Of a stretch of DNA of 64,000 bases, positions 44,090-62,887 are shown piece by piece. How positions within the stretch are numbered: position 1 is the stretch's first letter; every line of letters starts with the position of its first letter. The notes beneath the pieces are model-generated. The model had not been told where the DNA came from, did no database searches, and was given only the letters and a program-made list of their open reading frames with translations. Position numbers and translations under genes: made by a program. This DNA is from Helicobacter sp. Its GTDB lineage: Bacteria > Campylobacterota > Campylobacteria > Campylobacterales > Helicobacteraceae. Location: assembly GCA_022511145.1 (NCBI GenBank), contig JAFLSC010000007.1, positions 1-64,000 of the forward strand, written 5' to 3'.

Positions 44090-44118
44090 TTGACATTTAA
44101 AGTAAAAAAAGATAGAAT
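44090..44118 (+). promoter_or_regulatory. Strong sigma-70 promoter of the tRNA-tuf operon
   Basis: A consensus TTGACA (44090-44095) is separated by exactly 17 bases from TAGAAT (44113-44118). A clear -35 box is rare in epsilonproteobacteria and fits a stable-RNA promoter. Transcription would begin near 44125, about 30 bases before tRNA-Thr. Confidence 0.8.
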
Positions 44119-44154
44119 TCACCCTTATTTTTGTCATTATGTATTTTATGATTT

Positions 44155-44230
44155 GCTGGCGTAGCTCAGTTGGTAGAGCAGCTGCCTTGTAAGCAGCAGG
44201 CCGGGGGTTCGAGTCCCTTTGCCAGCTCCA
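44155..44230 (+). tRNA. tRNA-Thr (TGT anticodon)
   Basis: Full cloverleaf of 76 bases: acceptor GCTGGCG pairs with the 3' end, the D arm reads AGCTCAGTTGGTAGAGC, the anticodon stem GCTGC/GCAGC encloses CTTGTAA, and the T arm contains GGTTCGAGTCC. CCA is encoded. It reads ACA and related codons. Confidence 0.96.
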
Positions 44231-44268
44231 TAAATTTATTTTTCAGTGTTTGACCAGTTTAAAATTGG

Positions 44269-44353
<85 letters not shown>

Positions 44354-44368
44354 TTTATTATTAAGTTT

Positions 44369-44445
44369 GCGGGAGTAGCTCAGTTGGCTAGAGCATCAGC
44401 CTTCCAAGCTGAGGGTCGCGGGTTCGAGCCCCGTTTCCCGCTCCA
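44369..44445 (+). tRNA. tRNA-Gly (TCC anticodon)
   Basis: 77 bases, acceptor GCGGGAG, anticodon loop CTTCCAA in stem TCAGC/GCTGA, T loop GGTTCGAGCCC and encoded CCA. Reads GGA and GGG. Confidence 0.96.
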
Positions 44446-44509
44446 TACTGGGAGCTGATTCTACAAGTTTCTTACTTTCAGCCTTTAAACACTCTAAAAT
44501 AATAAATAT

Positions 44510-44584
44510 GCCCATATAGCTCAGTGGCAGAGCACTTCCTTGGTAAGGAAGAGGTCGGCGGTTCAATCCCGCTTATGGGCTCCA
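44510..44584 (+). tRNA. tRNA-Thr (GGT anticodon)
   Basis: 75 bases, acceptor GCCCATA/TATGGGC, anticodon loop TTGGTAA in stem CTTCC/GGAAG, T loop GGTTCAATCCC and encoded CCA. Reads ACC and ACU. The order Thr-Tyr-Gly-Thr ahead of tuf is the same as in E. coli, an old gene arrangement. Confidence 0.96.
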
Positions 44585-44697
44585 GTTTTTCAAGTCGTGA
44601 TAGAATTGTAGAGAATGTTACGATTCTTTAATTTTAAAATTGGTAAAAATAGTGTAAAATTACAGCTATTTTTAAACTTAAATTGAGGAGAAGTCTT

Positions 44698-45897
44698 ATG
44701 GCTAAGGAAAAATATGTCAAAAATAAGCCCCACGTTAATATCGGAACAATAGGGCACGTTGACCACGGAAAAACAACATTAAGTGCCGCAATTTCTGCTG
44801 TTCTATCAACAAAAGGTTTAGCAGAAATGAAGGATTATGATAATATCGATAATGCTCCCGAAGAAAAGGAGAGAGGTATTACGATTGCTACTTCACACAT
44901 TGAGTATGAAACAGAAAAAAGACACTATGCACACGTGGATTGTCCCGGACACGCTGACTATGTTAAAAATATGATTACCGGTGCGGCTCAAATGGACGGA
45001 GCGATTTTAGTTGTTTCTGCTGCTGATGGTCCTATGCCACAAACTCGTGAGCATATTTTGCTTTCACGTCAAGTGGGTGTGCCTTATATCGTTGTGTTTA
45101 TGAATAAACAAGATATGGTTGATGATGAAGAATTGCTTGAACTCGTTGAAATGGAGATTAGGGAACTTCTCTCAAGTTATGAATTCCCCGGTGATGATAC
45201 TCCTATTATCGCAGGTTCTGCTCTTAAAGCCCTTGAAGAAGCAAAATCAGGCACTTTAGGGGAATGGAGCGATAAAGTAATGAAACTTATGGACGCTGTT
45301 GATGAGTATATCCCTACCCCAACTCGTGAAACTGATAAAACTTTCTTAATGCCTATTGAAGATGTTTTTTCAATTGCTGGTCGTGGAACCGTTGTTACTG
45401 GAAGAATTGAAAGAGGTGTTGTAAAAGTAGGGGACGAAATTGAAATTGTAGGGATTAAGCCTACCCAAAAAACAACCGTAACCGGTGTAGAAATGTTTAG
45501 AAAAGAACTTGATGCGGGTGAAGCAGGGGACAATGTAGGTGTCCTTTTGCGTGGAACAAAAAAAGAAGAGGTTGAGAGAGGTATGGTGCTTTGTAAGCCC
45601 GGCTCTATCACACCACACAAAAAATTTGAAGGTGAAATCTATGTCCTCTCCAAAGATGAAGGAGGAAGACATACTCCATTTTTCAATGGTTATCGCCCTC
45701 AATTCTATGTAAGAACAACCGATATTACAGGTTCAATCCAGCTTCCTGATGGCGTTGAAATGGTTATGCCCGGCGATAATATCAAAATCACCGTTGAATT
45801 AATCAATCCTATCGCTCTTGAGGAAGGAACACGTTTTGCGATTCGTGAAGGTGGTAGAACCGTAGGTGCAGGTGTTGTTTCTAAAATTATTGAATAG
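44698..45897 (+). CDS. tuf: Elongation factor Tu
   Basis: 399 residues. GTPase motifs are [10 protein letters not shown] (P loop) near residue 19, DCPGHADYV near 82 and NKQD near 137; domains 2 and 3 follow to the end. EF-Tu brings aminoacyl-tRNA to the ribosome. The frame opens earlier at TTG 44683, but ATG 44698 with TTGAGGAGAAGTCTT gives the standard [14 protein letters not shown] start. It is co-transcribed with four tRNAs upstream and rpmG downstream. Confidence 0.98.
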   Translation: MAKEKYVKNKPHVNIGTIGHVDHGKTTLSAAISAVLSTKGLAEMKDYDNIDNAPEEKERGITIATSHIEYETEKRHYAHVDCPGHADYVKNMITGAAQMDGAILVVSAADGPMPQTREHILLSRQVGVPYIVVFMNKQDMVDDEELLELVEMEIRELLSSYEFPGDDTPIIAGSALKALEEAKSGTLGEWSDKVMKLMDAVDEYIPTPTRETDKTFLMPIEDVFSIAGRGTVVTGRIERGVVKVGDEIEIVGIKPTQKTTVTGVEMFRKELDAGEAGDNVGVLLRGTKKEEVERGMVLCKPGSITPHKKFEGEIYVLSKDEGGRHTPFFNGYRPQFYVRTTDITGSIQLPDGVEMVMPGDNIKITVELINPIALEEGTRFAIREGGRTVGAGVVSKIIE

Positions 45898-45905
45898 GTT
45901 TTTCT

Positions 45906-46076
45906 ATGGCAAAGGGTAATCGTGTCAAAATCGGACTTAAATGTTCAGAGTGCGGTGATATTAATTACAGCACTTTTAAGAATGCAAAAACACAGACAGA
46001 GAAACTGGAGCTAAAAAAATTCTGTCCAAGATTGAATAAGCACACGCTTCACAAGGAAGTTAAGTTAAAAAGTTAA
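45906..46076 (+). CDS. rpmG: 50S ribosomal protein L33
   Basis: 56 residues: [20 protein letters not shown] and on to [21 protein letters not shown]. The first zinc-knuckle pair CSEC is present, but the second pair has only one Cys (FCPRL), a partly degraded ribbon that is common in Helicobacter L33. It begins eight bases after tuf and precedes tRNA-Trp. Confidence 0.95.
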   Translation: MAKGNRVKIGLKCSECGDINYSTFKNAKTQTEKLELKKFCPRLNKHTLHKEVKLKS

Positions 46077-46100
46077 GGAGTTTTCCTTAGCTTTTTTCGT

Positions 46101-46176
46101 AGGTCAGTAGCTCTAATGGTAGAGCGTCGGTCTCCAAAACCGAATGTTGGGGGTTCGAGTCCCTCCTGGCCTGCCA
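46101..46176 (+). tRNA. tRNA-Trp (CCA anticodon)
   Basis: 76 bases: acceptor AGGTCAG/CTGGCCT, anticodon loop CTCCAAA in stem TCGGT/ACCGA, T loop GGTTCGAGTCC and encoded CCA. Located between rpmG and secE, its common place in bacteria. Confidence 0.96.
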
Positions 46177-46204
46177 TTTTGGAATAAAGAGAGACAAACA
46201 GATT

Positions 46205-46384
46205 ATGAAAAAACTTATCACTTATTATAAAATGTCAAGAGAAGAATTGCTAAAAGTTATTTTTCCTCTCAAAGAGCAAGTGAGAAATGCTTTTATTTCT
46301 GTTGTAGTTGTAGTGAGTGTTGTGGCGTTATTTTTAGCATTAGTTGATTTCATTCTTGGAAGTTTTGTTTCAAGTATTTTATAA
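46205..46384 (+). CDS. secE: Protein translocase subunit SecE
   Basis: 59 residues: a short amphipathic N-terminus (MKKLITYYKMSREELLKVIF) and one membrane helix (about 31-53). This is the single-helix form of SecE, the clamp of the SecYEG channel. The position between tRNA-Trp and nusG confirms it. Too short for routine gene finding but fully supported by context. Confidence 0.93.
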   Translation: MKKLITYYKMSREELLKVIFPLKEQVRNAFISVVVVVSVVALFLALVDFILGSFVSSIL

Positions 46385-46399
46385 AATTTAGGATTGTTT

Positions 46400-46930
46400 A
46401 TGGCATTGTATTGGTATGCGATTCAAACATATTTTGGTAGCGAACAAGCGGTTAAACGCGGGATTGAAAATTTAGTCAAAGAACATCATCTAGAAGAGAG
46501 ATTAACCGAAATTGTTGTTCCCACTGAAGATATTATTGAAGTAAAAAACAATAAAAAGAAAATCAGTGAAAGAAGTCTTTATCCCGGATATGTTTTTATT
46601 AAAGTTGATTTAGATACAGCTTTGTGGCATACTATTCAATCTTTACCTAAAGTGAGCCGTTTTATTGGTGAGGCAAAAAACCCAACACCTTTGAGTGAAG
46701 CCGATATTAATCATATTATGCAAAAAGTTCAAAATCGTGCTGCACCTAAGCCCAAAATTATTTTTGAAGCCGGTGAGGTAGTAAGGATTATTGAAGGTCC
46801 TTTTGCAAATTTCACAGGAACGGTTGAAGAATATGATATGGAACACAGAAAGCTAAAACTCAATGTCTCAATCTTTGGTAGAAGTACGCCTATTGAGATT
46901 CTTTATTCACAAGTCGAAAAAATAGTTTAG
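46400..46930 (+). CDS. nusG: Transcription termination/antitermination factor NusG
   Basis: 176 residues: the N-terminal NGN domain (LYWYAIQTYFGSEQAVKRGI, then LYPGYVFIKVD) and the C-terminal KOW domain (AGEVVRIIEGPFANFTGTVEEY). NusG links RNA polymerase with Rho or the ribosome. ATG 46400 is preceded by AGGATTGTTT; a TTG six bases earlier is in frame but less likely. Confidence 0.97.
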   Translation: MALYWYAIQTYFGSEQAVKRGIENLVKEHHLEERLTEIVVPTEDIIEVKNNKKKISERSLYPGYVFIKVDLDTALWHTIQSLPKVSRFIGEAKNPTPLSEADINHIMQKVQNRAAPKPKIIFEAGEVVRIIEGPFANFTGTVEEYDMEHRKLKLNVSIFGRSTPIEILYSQVEKIV

Positions 46931-46952
46931 TAACTAAAAACAAGGATAAGCT

Positions 46953-47378
46953 ATGGCAAAGAAAATAATTGGTGAGCTAAAACTTCAAATTCCTGCAGGT
47001 AAGGCAAATCCTTCCCCGCCTGTTGGTCCTGCTTTAGGGCAAAGAGGGGTGAATATTATGGAATTTTGTAAAGCTTTTAATGAAAAAACAAAAGATATGG
47101 GGAATTTTAATATCCCTGTTATTATCACCGTTTATCAAGACAAAAGCTTTACTTTCATTACCAAAAAACCGCCTGTTACGGATTTGATTAAAAAAGTTGC
47201 GGGTATTGCTAAGGGTTCTGATAACCCTTTGAAAAACAAAGTGGGGAAATTAACCAAAGCACAAGTTTTAGAAATTGCAAAAACAAAAATGGACGATTTG
47301 AATGCAAATTCTGAAGAGGCAGCGATTAAGATTATTGAGGGAAGTGCCAGAAGTATGGGCATTGAAGTTGTGGAATAA
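46953..47378 (+). CDS. rplK: 50S ribosomal protein L11
   Basis: 141 residues. [29 protein letters not shown] is the conserved L11 start (residues 8-36, broken here only by small substitutions) and the C-terminal rRNA-binding domain is complete. L11 shapes the GTPase-associated centre of the large subunit. It precedes rplA by about 20 bases. Confidence 0.98.
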   Translation: MAKKIIGELKLQIPAGKANPSPPVGPALGQRGVNIMEFCKAFNEKTKDMGNFNIPVIITVYQDKSFTFITKKPPVTDLIKKVAGIAKGSDNPLKNKVGKLTKAQVLEIAKTKMDDLNANSEEAAIKIIEGSARSMGIEVVE

Positions 47379-47399
47379 AAAGACGCGTTGGAGTATAAT

Positions 47400-48104
47400 A
47401 TGGCAAAAAAATTAACAAAAAGAATGCAAAATCTTCTCAATAAGGTTGATTGCAAAAAAATATACGATATTACAACCGCTTCTGCAACTATCAAATCTTT
47501 AGCATCAGCTAAGTTTGATGAAACGGTTGAGATTGCGTTGAGTTTAGGTGTCGACCCAAGACACGCTGACCAAATGATTCGCGGAGCTGTTGTTTTACCA
47601 AATGGAACAGGAAAAGTTGTCCGTGTTGCTGTATTTGCCAAAGGTGTAAAAGCCGATGAAGCAAAAGCAGCAGGAGCAGATATTGTGGGCGATGAGGATT
47701 TAGCAGATTCTATCAAAGAGGGAAATCTCAATTTTGATATGGTTATTGCAACGCCCGATATGATGGCTCTAGTAGGTAAAGTAGGGAGAATCCTTGGTCC
47801 AAAAGGTTTAATGCCAAACCCTAAAACCGGAACCGTAACAATGGACATTACTAAAGCTGTGAGCAATGTAAAAAGCGGTCAAATCAATTACAGAGTTGAT
47901 AAAAAGGGGATTATTCACGCTCCGGTAGGAAAAGCAAGCTTTGATGCTAAAAAAATTGAAGAAAATGTTGTAGCTTTAGTGAAAAGCATTAATAAGCAAA
48001 AACCTGCTAGTGCAAAAGGTAAATACATAAAAAATGCAGCCTTATCATTAACGATGAGTCCATCGCTCACGCTTGATGCTCAAGAATTAATTGATATGAA
48101 ATAA
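47400..48104 (+). CDS. rplA: 50S ribosomal protein L1
   Basis: 234 residues. [22 protein letters not shown] near 60 and [19 protein letters not shown] near 125 are L1 hallmarks. It binds 23S rRNA at the L1 stalk and in many bacteria represses its own operon. ATG 47400 with GGAGTATAAT is preferred over the in-frame TTG at 47388. Confidence 0.98.
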   Translation: MAKKLTKRMQNLLNKVDCKKIYDITTASATIKSLASAKFDETVEIALSLGVDPRHADQMIRGAVVLPNGTGKVVRVAVFAKGVKADEAKAAGADIVGDEDLADSIKEGNLNFDMVIATPDMMALVGKVGRILGPKGLMPNPKTGTVTMDITKAVSNVKSGQINYRVDKKGIIHAPVGKASFDAKKIEENVVALVKSINKQKPASAKGKYIKNAALSLTMSPSLTLDAQELIDMK

Positions 48105-48124
48105 TTTATTCTTGTTTTTATCTT

Positions 48125-48174
48125 AGACTAATGACTATGGGGGCGTAAGCTTAAAATCTACCCTATATAAGTCT
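48125..48174 (+). promoter_or_regulatory. Probable L10 leader structure ahead of rplJ
   Basis: In the 93-base gap between rplA and rplJ, AGACT (48125-48129) pairs with AGTCT (48170-48174), and inner segments TATGGG and CCCTATA can pair with a bulge. The position and shape resemble the ribosomal L10 leader, where the L10-L12 complex binds to repress rplJL translation. Confidence 0.55.
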
Positions 48175-48197
48175 TTTGTCGGAAAGGAGGTTAAAAA

Positions 48198-48683
48198 ATG
48201 ACTAAAACGCAAAAAACAGCTCTTATCGAACACTTGAGTGCAGAATTTAAAGCTTCTAGTGCGATTGCAGTTTGCGATTACAAAGGCTTGAATGTCAAGC
48301 AGCTTGAAGAATTAAGGGCAAATGCTAGGAATCAAAATATCAAAGTGCAAGTCATTAAAAACACACTTGCTACTATTGCTTTGAAAAATTCTAGCATTGA
48401 AGGTTTGAATTTAAAAGAAAATAATATTTTTGTTTGGAGTGATGACCAGATTGCTCTTTCAAAAATAATTTGTAAATTTTCAGATTCTGTGGGCGGTAAG
48501 CTTGTTATTAAAGTGGGCTATTATGAAGGTCAAATTGTCGATGCTAAGCATATTGAATCTGTTTCGAAACTCCCTTCAAGAGAAGAGCTTATTGGAATGT
48601 TGTTGTCTGTTTGGACTGCTCCTGCCCGTTATTTTGTTACAGGGTTGGATAATTTACGCAAACAAAAAGAAGCCGAAAATTAA
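48198..48683 (+). CDS. rplJ: 50S ribosomal protein L10
   Basis: 161 residues: N-terminal rRNA-binding domain ([20 protein letters not shown] near 28, [11 protein letters not shown] near 52) and a C-terminal helix for L7/L12 dimers. L10 is the base of the ribosomal stalk. AAAGGAGGTTAAAAA precedes ATG 48198, a very strong ribosome site. Confidence 0.97.
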   Translation: MTKTQKTALIEHLSAEFKASSAIAVCDYKGLNVKQLEELRANARNQNIKVQVIKNTLATIALKNSSIEGLNLKENNIFVWSDDQIALSKIICKFSDSVGGKLVIKVGYYEGQIVDAKHIESVSKLPSREELIGMLLSVWTAPARYFVTGLDNLRKQKEAEN

Positions 48684-48701
48684 AATCTAAAAGGAGATAA
48701 T

Positions 48702-49079
48702 ATGGCAATCACAAAAGAAGAAGTTTTAGAATACATTGGTAACCTTTCTGTTATGGAGCTTTCAGAGTTAGTGAAAGCTTTTGAGGAAAAATTCGGTGTT
48801 TCAGCTGCTCCCACCGTTGTAGCAGGTGCAGTTGCAGCCGGTGGCGGTGCAGCCGGTGGCGAAGAAAAAACCGAATTTGATATTGTTTTGGTTGATAGCG
48901 GCGAGAAGAAAATCAATGTTATTAAAGTTGTAAGGGAAGTTACAGGTCTTGGTCTCAAAGAAGCTAAAGAAGCCACAGAAAAAACTCCATTTACCATTAA
49001 AGAAGGTATCAAAAAAGAAGATGCCGATGCAATCAAGGCAAAATTTGAAGAAGCCGGTGCTAAAGTCGAAATTAAATAG
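48702..49079 (+). CDS. rplL: 50S ribosomal protein L7/L12
   Basis: 125 residues: N-terminal dimerisation helices (about 1-33), an Ala/Gly hinge ([20 protein letters not shown]) and the C-terminal domain with [19 protein letters not shown] that contacts elongation factors. Complete. Confidence 0.98.
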   Translation: MAITKEEVLEYIGNLSVMELSELVKAFEEKFGVSAAPTVVAGAVAAGGGAAGGEEKTEFDIVLVDSGEKKINVIKVVREVTGLGLKEAKEATEKTPFTIKEGIKKEDADAIKAKFEEAGAKVEIK

Positions 49080-49083
49080 TTTT

Positions 49084-49101
49084 AGGGAGGCTTGCCTCCC
49101 T
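49084..49101 (+). terminator. Attenuator-like hairpin between rplL and rpoBC
   Basis: AGGGAGG-CTTG-CCTCCCT forms a perfect GC-rich stem capped by a CUUG tetraloop, followed by TAATCATTTTTC, a weak U tract. Its place between rplL and the polymerase gene matches the classical partial terminator that lowers polymerase expression relative to ribosomal proteins. Confidence 0.7.
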
Positions 49102-49142
49102 TAATCATTTTTCTTCCAAAATTCTATCATTAATAGAGGTAA

Positions 49143-57794
<8,652 letters not shown>

Positions 57795-57839
57795 AGTTAT
57801 TTATAACTTAATTTAAGAGAATTTAAAGCGTGATTTAAA

Positions 57840-57845
57840 TATAAT
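57840..57845 (+). promoter_or_regulatory. Putative -10 box of the rpsL-rpsG-fusA unit
   Basis: TATAAT at 57840-57845 lies 40 bases before the rpsL start. The short inverted repeat AAGTTA TTTA TAACTT at 57794-57809 just upstream may weakly end rpoBC transcription. Together they suggest the str operon can be transcribed separately. Confidence 0.45.
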
Positions 57846-57885
57846 CCGCTTCATTTTCTCTATATTATCAAGTAAGGAAGAAAAA

Positions 57886-58275
57886 GTGCCAACGATTAAT
57901 CAATTAATCCGAAAAGAACGGAAAAAGGTTATCAAAAAGTCAAAATCTCCCGCTTTAGCGGTTTGTCCGCAAAGAAGAGGGGTTTGTACTCGTGTTTATA
58001 CAACCACACCTAAAAAGCCTAATTCGGCTTTAAGAAAAGTGGCAAAAGTGAGATTGACAAGCGGATTTGAAGTTATCAGTTATATCCCCGGAGAAGGGCA
58101 TAATCTCCAAGAACACTCCATTGTTTTAATCCGTGGGGGAAGGGTTAAAGATTTGCCCGGGGTAAAATATCATATTATCCGTGGTGCCCTAGATACAGCA
58201 GGAGTGGCAAAAAGAAGTGTCTCACGCAGTAAATATGGTGCTAAAAAAGCTAAATCTGGTGATTCTAAAAAATAA
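57886..58275 (+). CDS. rpsL: 30S ribosomal protein S12
   Basis: 129 residues. [31 protein letters not shown] contains the streptomycin-contact Lys in its wild-type PKKPNSA context, and [11 protein letters not shown] holds the second site. Start GTG 57886 behind AAGGAAGAAAAA. S12 is part of the decoding centre. Confidence 0.98.
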   Translation: MPTINQLIRKERKKVIKKSKSPALAVCPQRRGVCTRVYTTTPKKPNSALRKVAKVRLTSGFEVISYIPGEGHNLQEHSIVLIRGGRVKDLPGVKYHIIRGALDTAGVAKRSVSRSKYGAKKAKSGDSKK

Positions 58276-58284
58276 GTGAGGTAA

Positions 58285-58755
<471 letters not shown>

Positions 58756-58771
58756 TAATTAAAGGAAAAAT

Positions 58772-60850
58772 ATGGCAAGAAAAACTCCACTTGATAGAAT
58801 CAGAAATATTGGGATTGCAGCTCATATTGATGCGGGTAAAACAACGACTTCAGAGAGAATTTTATTTTATACTGGTGTGAGTCATAAAATCGGTGAAGTC
58901 CATGATGGTGCTGCTACAATGGATTGGATGGAGCAGGAAAAAGAAAGAGGAATCACTATCACTTCAGCAGCAACAACTTGTTTTTGGAAAGACCATCAAA
59001 TCAATTTGATTGATACTCCCGGACACGTAGATTTTACAATCGAAGTGGAACGTTCAATGCGAGTTTTAGATGGGGCTGTGGCAGTATTTTGTTCAGTGGG
59101 TGGTGTGCAACCACAATCTGAAACGGTTTGGAGACAAGCTAATAAATACGGTGTCCCACGAATTGTTTTTGTTAATAAAATGGACAGAATTGGGGCAAAT
59201 TTCTATAATGTAGAATCCCAAATCGCCACAAGATTGAAAGCTAAACCTGTGCCTATTGTCATTCCTATTGGTGCAGAGGATAGTTTCAAAGGCGTTATTG
59301 ATTTGCTTACAATGAAAGCAATCGTATGGAATGATGAATCAATGGGAGCAAAATACGATATTGAGGAGATTCCAGCAGATTTACTTGAAAAAGCACAAGA
59401 ATATCGTGAAAAATTAGTAGAAAATATTGCTGAACAAGATGAAGTTTTAATGGAAAAATATCTTGGTGGTGAAGAATTAAGCATTCAAGAGCTTAAAGCA
59501 GGAATTAAAAAAGGTTGCTTAGCAATGGATATTATCCCGATGCTTTGTGGTTCAAGCTTTAAAAATAAAGGTGTTCAAACGCTTCTTGATGCTGTTATTG
59601 AATATCTCCCAGCACCAACAGAAGTAGCTGATATTCGCGGTGTTGATGATAAAGAGGAAAAAGAAATCAGTGTTAAATCCACTGATGATGGTGAATTTGC
59701 GGGATTAGCTTTTAAAATTATGACAGACCCTTTTGTGGGACAGCTCACTTTCGTGCGTGTTTATCGTGGGAGTTTGGAATCAGGAAGTTATGTTTTAAAT
59801 TCAACAAAAGGCAAAAAAGAAAGAGTAGGACGACTTCTTAAAATGCATTCTAATAAGCGGGAGGATATTAAAGAAGTTTATGCGGGTGAGATTTGTGCTT
59901 TTGTGGGTTTAAAAGAAACTCTAACGGGAGATACTTTGTGTTCTGAAAAAGAACCTGTTATTTTGGAAAAAATGGAATTCCCTGACCCTGTTATTTCCAT
60001 TGCTGTTGAGCCTAAAACAAAAGCTGACCAAGAAAAAATGGCACTAGCTTTAGCAAAACTTGCTGAAGAAGACCCAAGTTTCCGTGTGCATACTGATGAA
60101 GAATCAGGACAAACGATTATTTCGGGTATGGGTGAATTGCACTTAGAAATTATTGTTGATAGATTAAAGCGAGAATTTAAAGTGGAAGCAGAGGTTGGAC
60201 AACCGCAAGTTGCATTCCGTGAAACAATCCGCCAAAGTGTTGAGCAAGAATGCAAATACGCTAAGCAATCTGGTGGTAGAGGACAATATGGACACGTCTT
60301 TATCAGACTTGAGCCTCAAGAAGCAGGCAAAGGTTATGAATTTGTCAATAATATTTCAGGTGGGGTGATTCCTAAAGAATATATTCCTGCTGTGGATAAA
60401 GGAATCCAAGAAGCAATGCAAAATGGTGTTTTAGCAGGCTATCCCGTGGTTGATTTTAAAGTTACTCTTTATGATGGAAGCTATCACGAGGTGGATTCTT
60501 CAGAAATGGCATTCAAAATCGCAGGTTCAATGGCTTTTAAAGATGCTTGTAGAAAAGCGGGAGCTGTTTTGCTAGAACCGATGATGAAAGTTGAAGTAGA
60601 AGTTCCTGAAGAATATATGGGTGATGTGATTGGGGATTTGAATCGCAGACGCGGACAGATTAACTCAATGGACGATAGAATGGGCTTAAAGATTGTAAAT
60701 GCTTTTGTTCCTCTTGCTGAAATGTTTGGTTATTCTACAGATTTGCGTTCAGCTACGCAAGGGCGTGGAACTTATACAATGGAATTTGACCATTATGGTG
60801 AAGTACCAAGCAATATCGCCAAAGAAATTATGGAGAAAAATAACGGATAG
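58772..60850 (+). CDS. fusA: Elongation factor G
   Basis: 692 residues, full length. GTPase motifs [14 protein letters not shown] near residue 17, DTPGHVDFT near 82 and NKMDR near 136, then domains II-V with the conserved [11 protein letters not shown] near 497 and RRGQI near 628. EF-G drives translocation. Last gene of the rpsL-rpsG-fusA unit. Confidence 0.98.
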   Translation: MARKTPLDRIRNIGIAAHIDAGKTTTSERILFYTGVSHKIGEVHDGAATMDWMEQEKERGITITSAATTCFWKDHQINLIDTPGHVDFTIEVERSMRVLDGAVAVFCSVGGVQPQSETVWRQANKYGVPRIVFVNKMDRIGANFYNVESQIATRLKAKPVPIVIPIGAEDSFKGVIDLLTMKAIVWNDESMGAKYDIEEIPADLLEKAQEYREKLVENIAEQDEVLMEKYLGGEELSIQELKAGIKKGCLAMDIIPMLCGSSFKNKGVQTLLDAVIEYLPAPTEVADIRGVDDKEEKEISVKSTDDGEFAGLAFKIMTDPFVGQLTFVRVYRGSLESGSYVLNSTKGKKERVGRLLKMHSNKREDIKEVYAGEICAFVGLKETLTGDTLCSEKEPVILEKMEFPDPVISIAVEPKTKADQEKMALALAKLAEEDPSFRVHTDEESGQTIISGMGELHLEIIVDRLKREFKVEAEVGQPQVAFRETIRQSVEQECKYAKQSGGRGQYGHVFIRLEPQEAGKGYEFVNNISGGVIPKEYIPAVDKGIQEAMQNGVLAGYPVVDFKVTLYDGSYHEVDSSEMAFKIAGSMAFKDACRKAGAVLLEPMMKVEVEVPEEYMGDVIGDLNRRRGQINSMDDRMGLKIVNAFVPLAEMFGYSTDLRSATQGRGTYTMEFDHYGEVPSNIAKEIMEKNNG

Positions 60851-60882
60851 GCGGAGTTTCTCATTCAAATTGGGTAATTCTG

Positions 60883-61653
60883 ATGAGTATTGGCTTCATA
60901 GATTTTGATATAACGATTTTGTTATTGCTCTTTTTAGTGTCTTTTTGTGCGGGATTTGTGGATTCTATCGCAGGAGGTGGAGGAATGATTACAATCCCTG
61001 CTCTTTTATTAAGCGGCGTCTCTCCCATTGAAGCTTTAGGAACTAACAAACTCCAAAGCTCTTTTGGGAGTTTTTCAGCCACCTGCTCTTTTTACCAAAA
61101 AGGTTATATTAATCTGCAAAAATCCTTCCCTTTAGCCATACTTGTCTTTATTTTTTCAGGATTAGGGACAATTAGTGTGCAATTTATCAATACGGCTTTT
61201 TTATCAAAATTTCTTCCTTTCTTGGTTTTATCCTTTGGGGTATATTTTTTATTCGCCCCAAAAATTACTGAAGAATCCCAAAAAAAGCCTCAAATCACAC
61301 TTTTATTTTTCGCTTTAGCAGGGATTGGTTTTTATGATGGATTTTTTGGACCGGGCACAGGTTCTTTTTTAATGATTGCCTTACTTATGTTTGGGGGCTA
61401 TGGGCTAACTTGTAGCCTTGCTCACGCTAAACTTTATAATTTTTCAACTAATTTTGCCTCTGTGGTATTTTTTGCCTTAGGTGGAAATATTTTATGGGGA
61501 TTAGGCTTTATAATGGCAATTGGGCAATTTTTTGGGGCTAGACTTGGTTCTAGAGCAGCAATAAAATATGGGATTAAAATTATCAAACCTTTAATTGTGT
61601 TGGTTTCTTTTTTAATGTCTGCTAAATTACTTTATGAGCAATTTATGCTTTAA
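60883..61653 (+). CDS. TSUP family (TauE/SafE) membrane permease
   Basis: 256 residues with about seven or eight membrane helices. The family repeat appears twice: FCAGFVDSIAGGGGMITIPALL near residue 22 and GFYDGFFGPGTGSFLMIALL near 150. Such permeases export sulfite, sulfoacetate or related small anions; the substrate here is unknown. It starts 32 bases after fusA and is followed nine bases later by galE. Confidence 0.88.
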   Translation: MSIGFIDFDITILLLLFLVSFCAGFVDSIAGGGGMITIPALLLSGVSPIEALGTNKLQSSFGSFSATCSFYQKGYINLQKSFPLAILVFIFSGLGTISVQFINTAFLSKFLPFLVLSFGVYFLFAPKITEESQKKPQITLLFFALAGIGFYDGFFGPGTGSFLMIALLMFGGYGLTCSLAHAKLYNFSTNFASVVFFALGGNILWGLGFIMAIGQFFGARLGSRAAIKYGIKIIKPLIVLVSFLMSAKLLYEQFML

Positions 61654-61662
61654 GGAGGAGTA

Positions 61663-62679
61663 ATGAAATATTACTTTTTTACAGGTGCTGCAGGTTATAT
61701 CGGCTCTCATACAGCCTATTGTTTCTTAAAAAAAGAAAAATGCAAAATCGTGATTTATGATAATCTTAGCACAGGATTTTATGAGAATATCGCCTTTTTA
61801 AAAGAGGAATTTTCAGACTCCTTAGAGTTCATTCAAGGCGATTTATCTGATAAAAAGCAACTTAACAATGCCCTTTTAGCTTATCCTTATGAGGCGATTG
61901 TGCATTTTGCAGCAAGTTTGATTGTCAAAGAATCAATGACTAATCCGCTTTTGTATTTTCGCAATAATGTGGCAAATACGATTAATCTCTTAGAGGGGGT
62001 AATAAGCTCAAAAATCCCTAATTTTCTTTTTAGCTCAACAGCGGCGGTTTATGGTGAGCCTACCTCTAATGAGCCAATCTTAGAAGATGCCCAAAAAGTG
62101 CCTATTAATCCCTATGGTGAATCCAAGCTAATGATTGAAAAAATCCTCTTATCTACTCAAAAAGCTTTTCCGGATTTTAGAAGTGTGATTTTGCGTTATT
62201 TTAATGTTGCAGGGGCTTTGATGGCAAAATCAAATTTAGGGCAGAGGACAAGAAATGCAACGCATCTCATCAAAGTGGCTTGTGAGTGTGCTTGCAATAG
62301 GCGTCCTAAAATGGAGATTTTTGGCACAGATTATGCCACCCCTGATGGGACTTGTATTCGGGATTATATTCATATTGATGATTTAGCAAATGCACATTTT
62401 GAATCTCTTAAGACTCTGCTTAACACCAAGCAATCACAAATTTATAATGTTGGTTATAAAAGGGGTTTTAGCGTTAAAGAGGTAATTGAATGTGTCAAAA
62501 AAGTGAGCGGTGTTGATTTTCAAGTTGATTTAGCCCCTAGACGATTAGGCGACCCTGCATTTTTAGTTAGTAATAATGAAAAGATTTTACAAAACACTGC
62601 GTGGAAGCCACAATATGATAATCTTGAAACAATTTGTAAGAGTGCTTATTTATGGGAGAGGCAATTACAAGATAGATGA
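61663..62679 (+). CDS. galE: UDP-glucose 4-epimerase
   Basis: 338 residues. The NAD-binding motif GAAGYIGSHTAY is at residue 7, the catalytic Ser-Tyr-Lys set is in SSTAAVYGEP and YGESKLMIE, and RYFNVAGA follows. The enzyme interconverts UDP-glucose and UDP-galactose and supplies galactose donors for lipooligosaccharide. AAGGAGGAGTA before ATG 61663. A UDP-GlcNAc epimerase activity is also possible. Confidence 0.93.
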   Translation: MKYYFFTGAAGYIGSHTAYCFLKKEKCKIVIYDNLSTGFYENIAFLKEEFSDSLEFIQGDLSDKKQLNNALLAYPYEAIVHFAASLIVKESMTNPLLYFRNNVANTINLLEGVISSKIPNFLFSSTAAVYGEPTSNEPILEDAQKVPINPYGESKLMIEKILLSTQKAFPDFRSVILRYFNVAGALMAKSNLGQRTRNATHLIKVACECACNRRPKMEIFGTDYATPDGTCIRDYIHIDDLANAHFESLKTLLNTKQSQIYNVGYKRGFSVKEVIECVKKVSGVDFQVDLAPRRLGDPAFLVSNNEKILQNTAWKPQYDNLETICKSAYLWERQLQDR

Positions 62680-62750
62680 AATCACACAATCTACAAAATC
62701 TTTAAAAATCTTAAAGCAACCAAACACTCTTTTTATTAACTTGTTTCTTT

Positions 62751-62880
62751 ATCGTCATTGTGATTTATCCCATCATTACAAGAAAACCTTACCCGTCATT
62801 GCAAGAAAATTCGTTAAAATTTTCGCGACAATCTTTGTAATAACTCAAAGAGAGATTGCTTTGGCTAACGCCTCACAATG
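62751..62880. repeat. Dispersed palindromic repeat, copy 3
   Basis: Contains ATCGTCATTGTG (62751-62762), CCGTCATTGCAAGAAAA (62792-62808), CGCGACAATCTTTG, and the inverse AGAGATTGCTTTGGCTAACGCCTCACAATG (62850-62879). Arms GAAAATTC / AAAATTTTCGCG suggest an internal hairpin. Same core words as copies 1 and 2; it fills the convergent gap between galE and the penicillin-binding protein gene. Confidence 0.7.
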
Positions 62881-62887
62881 CAAAAGC

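Noticed and set aside
47135..47866. 243-codon minus-strand frame across rplK and rplA
   Set aside because: It is antisense to two ribosomal protein genes, with no ribosome site or family motif.
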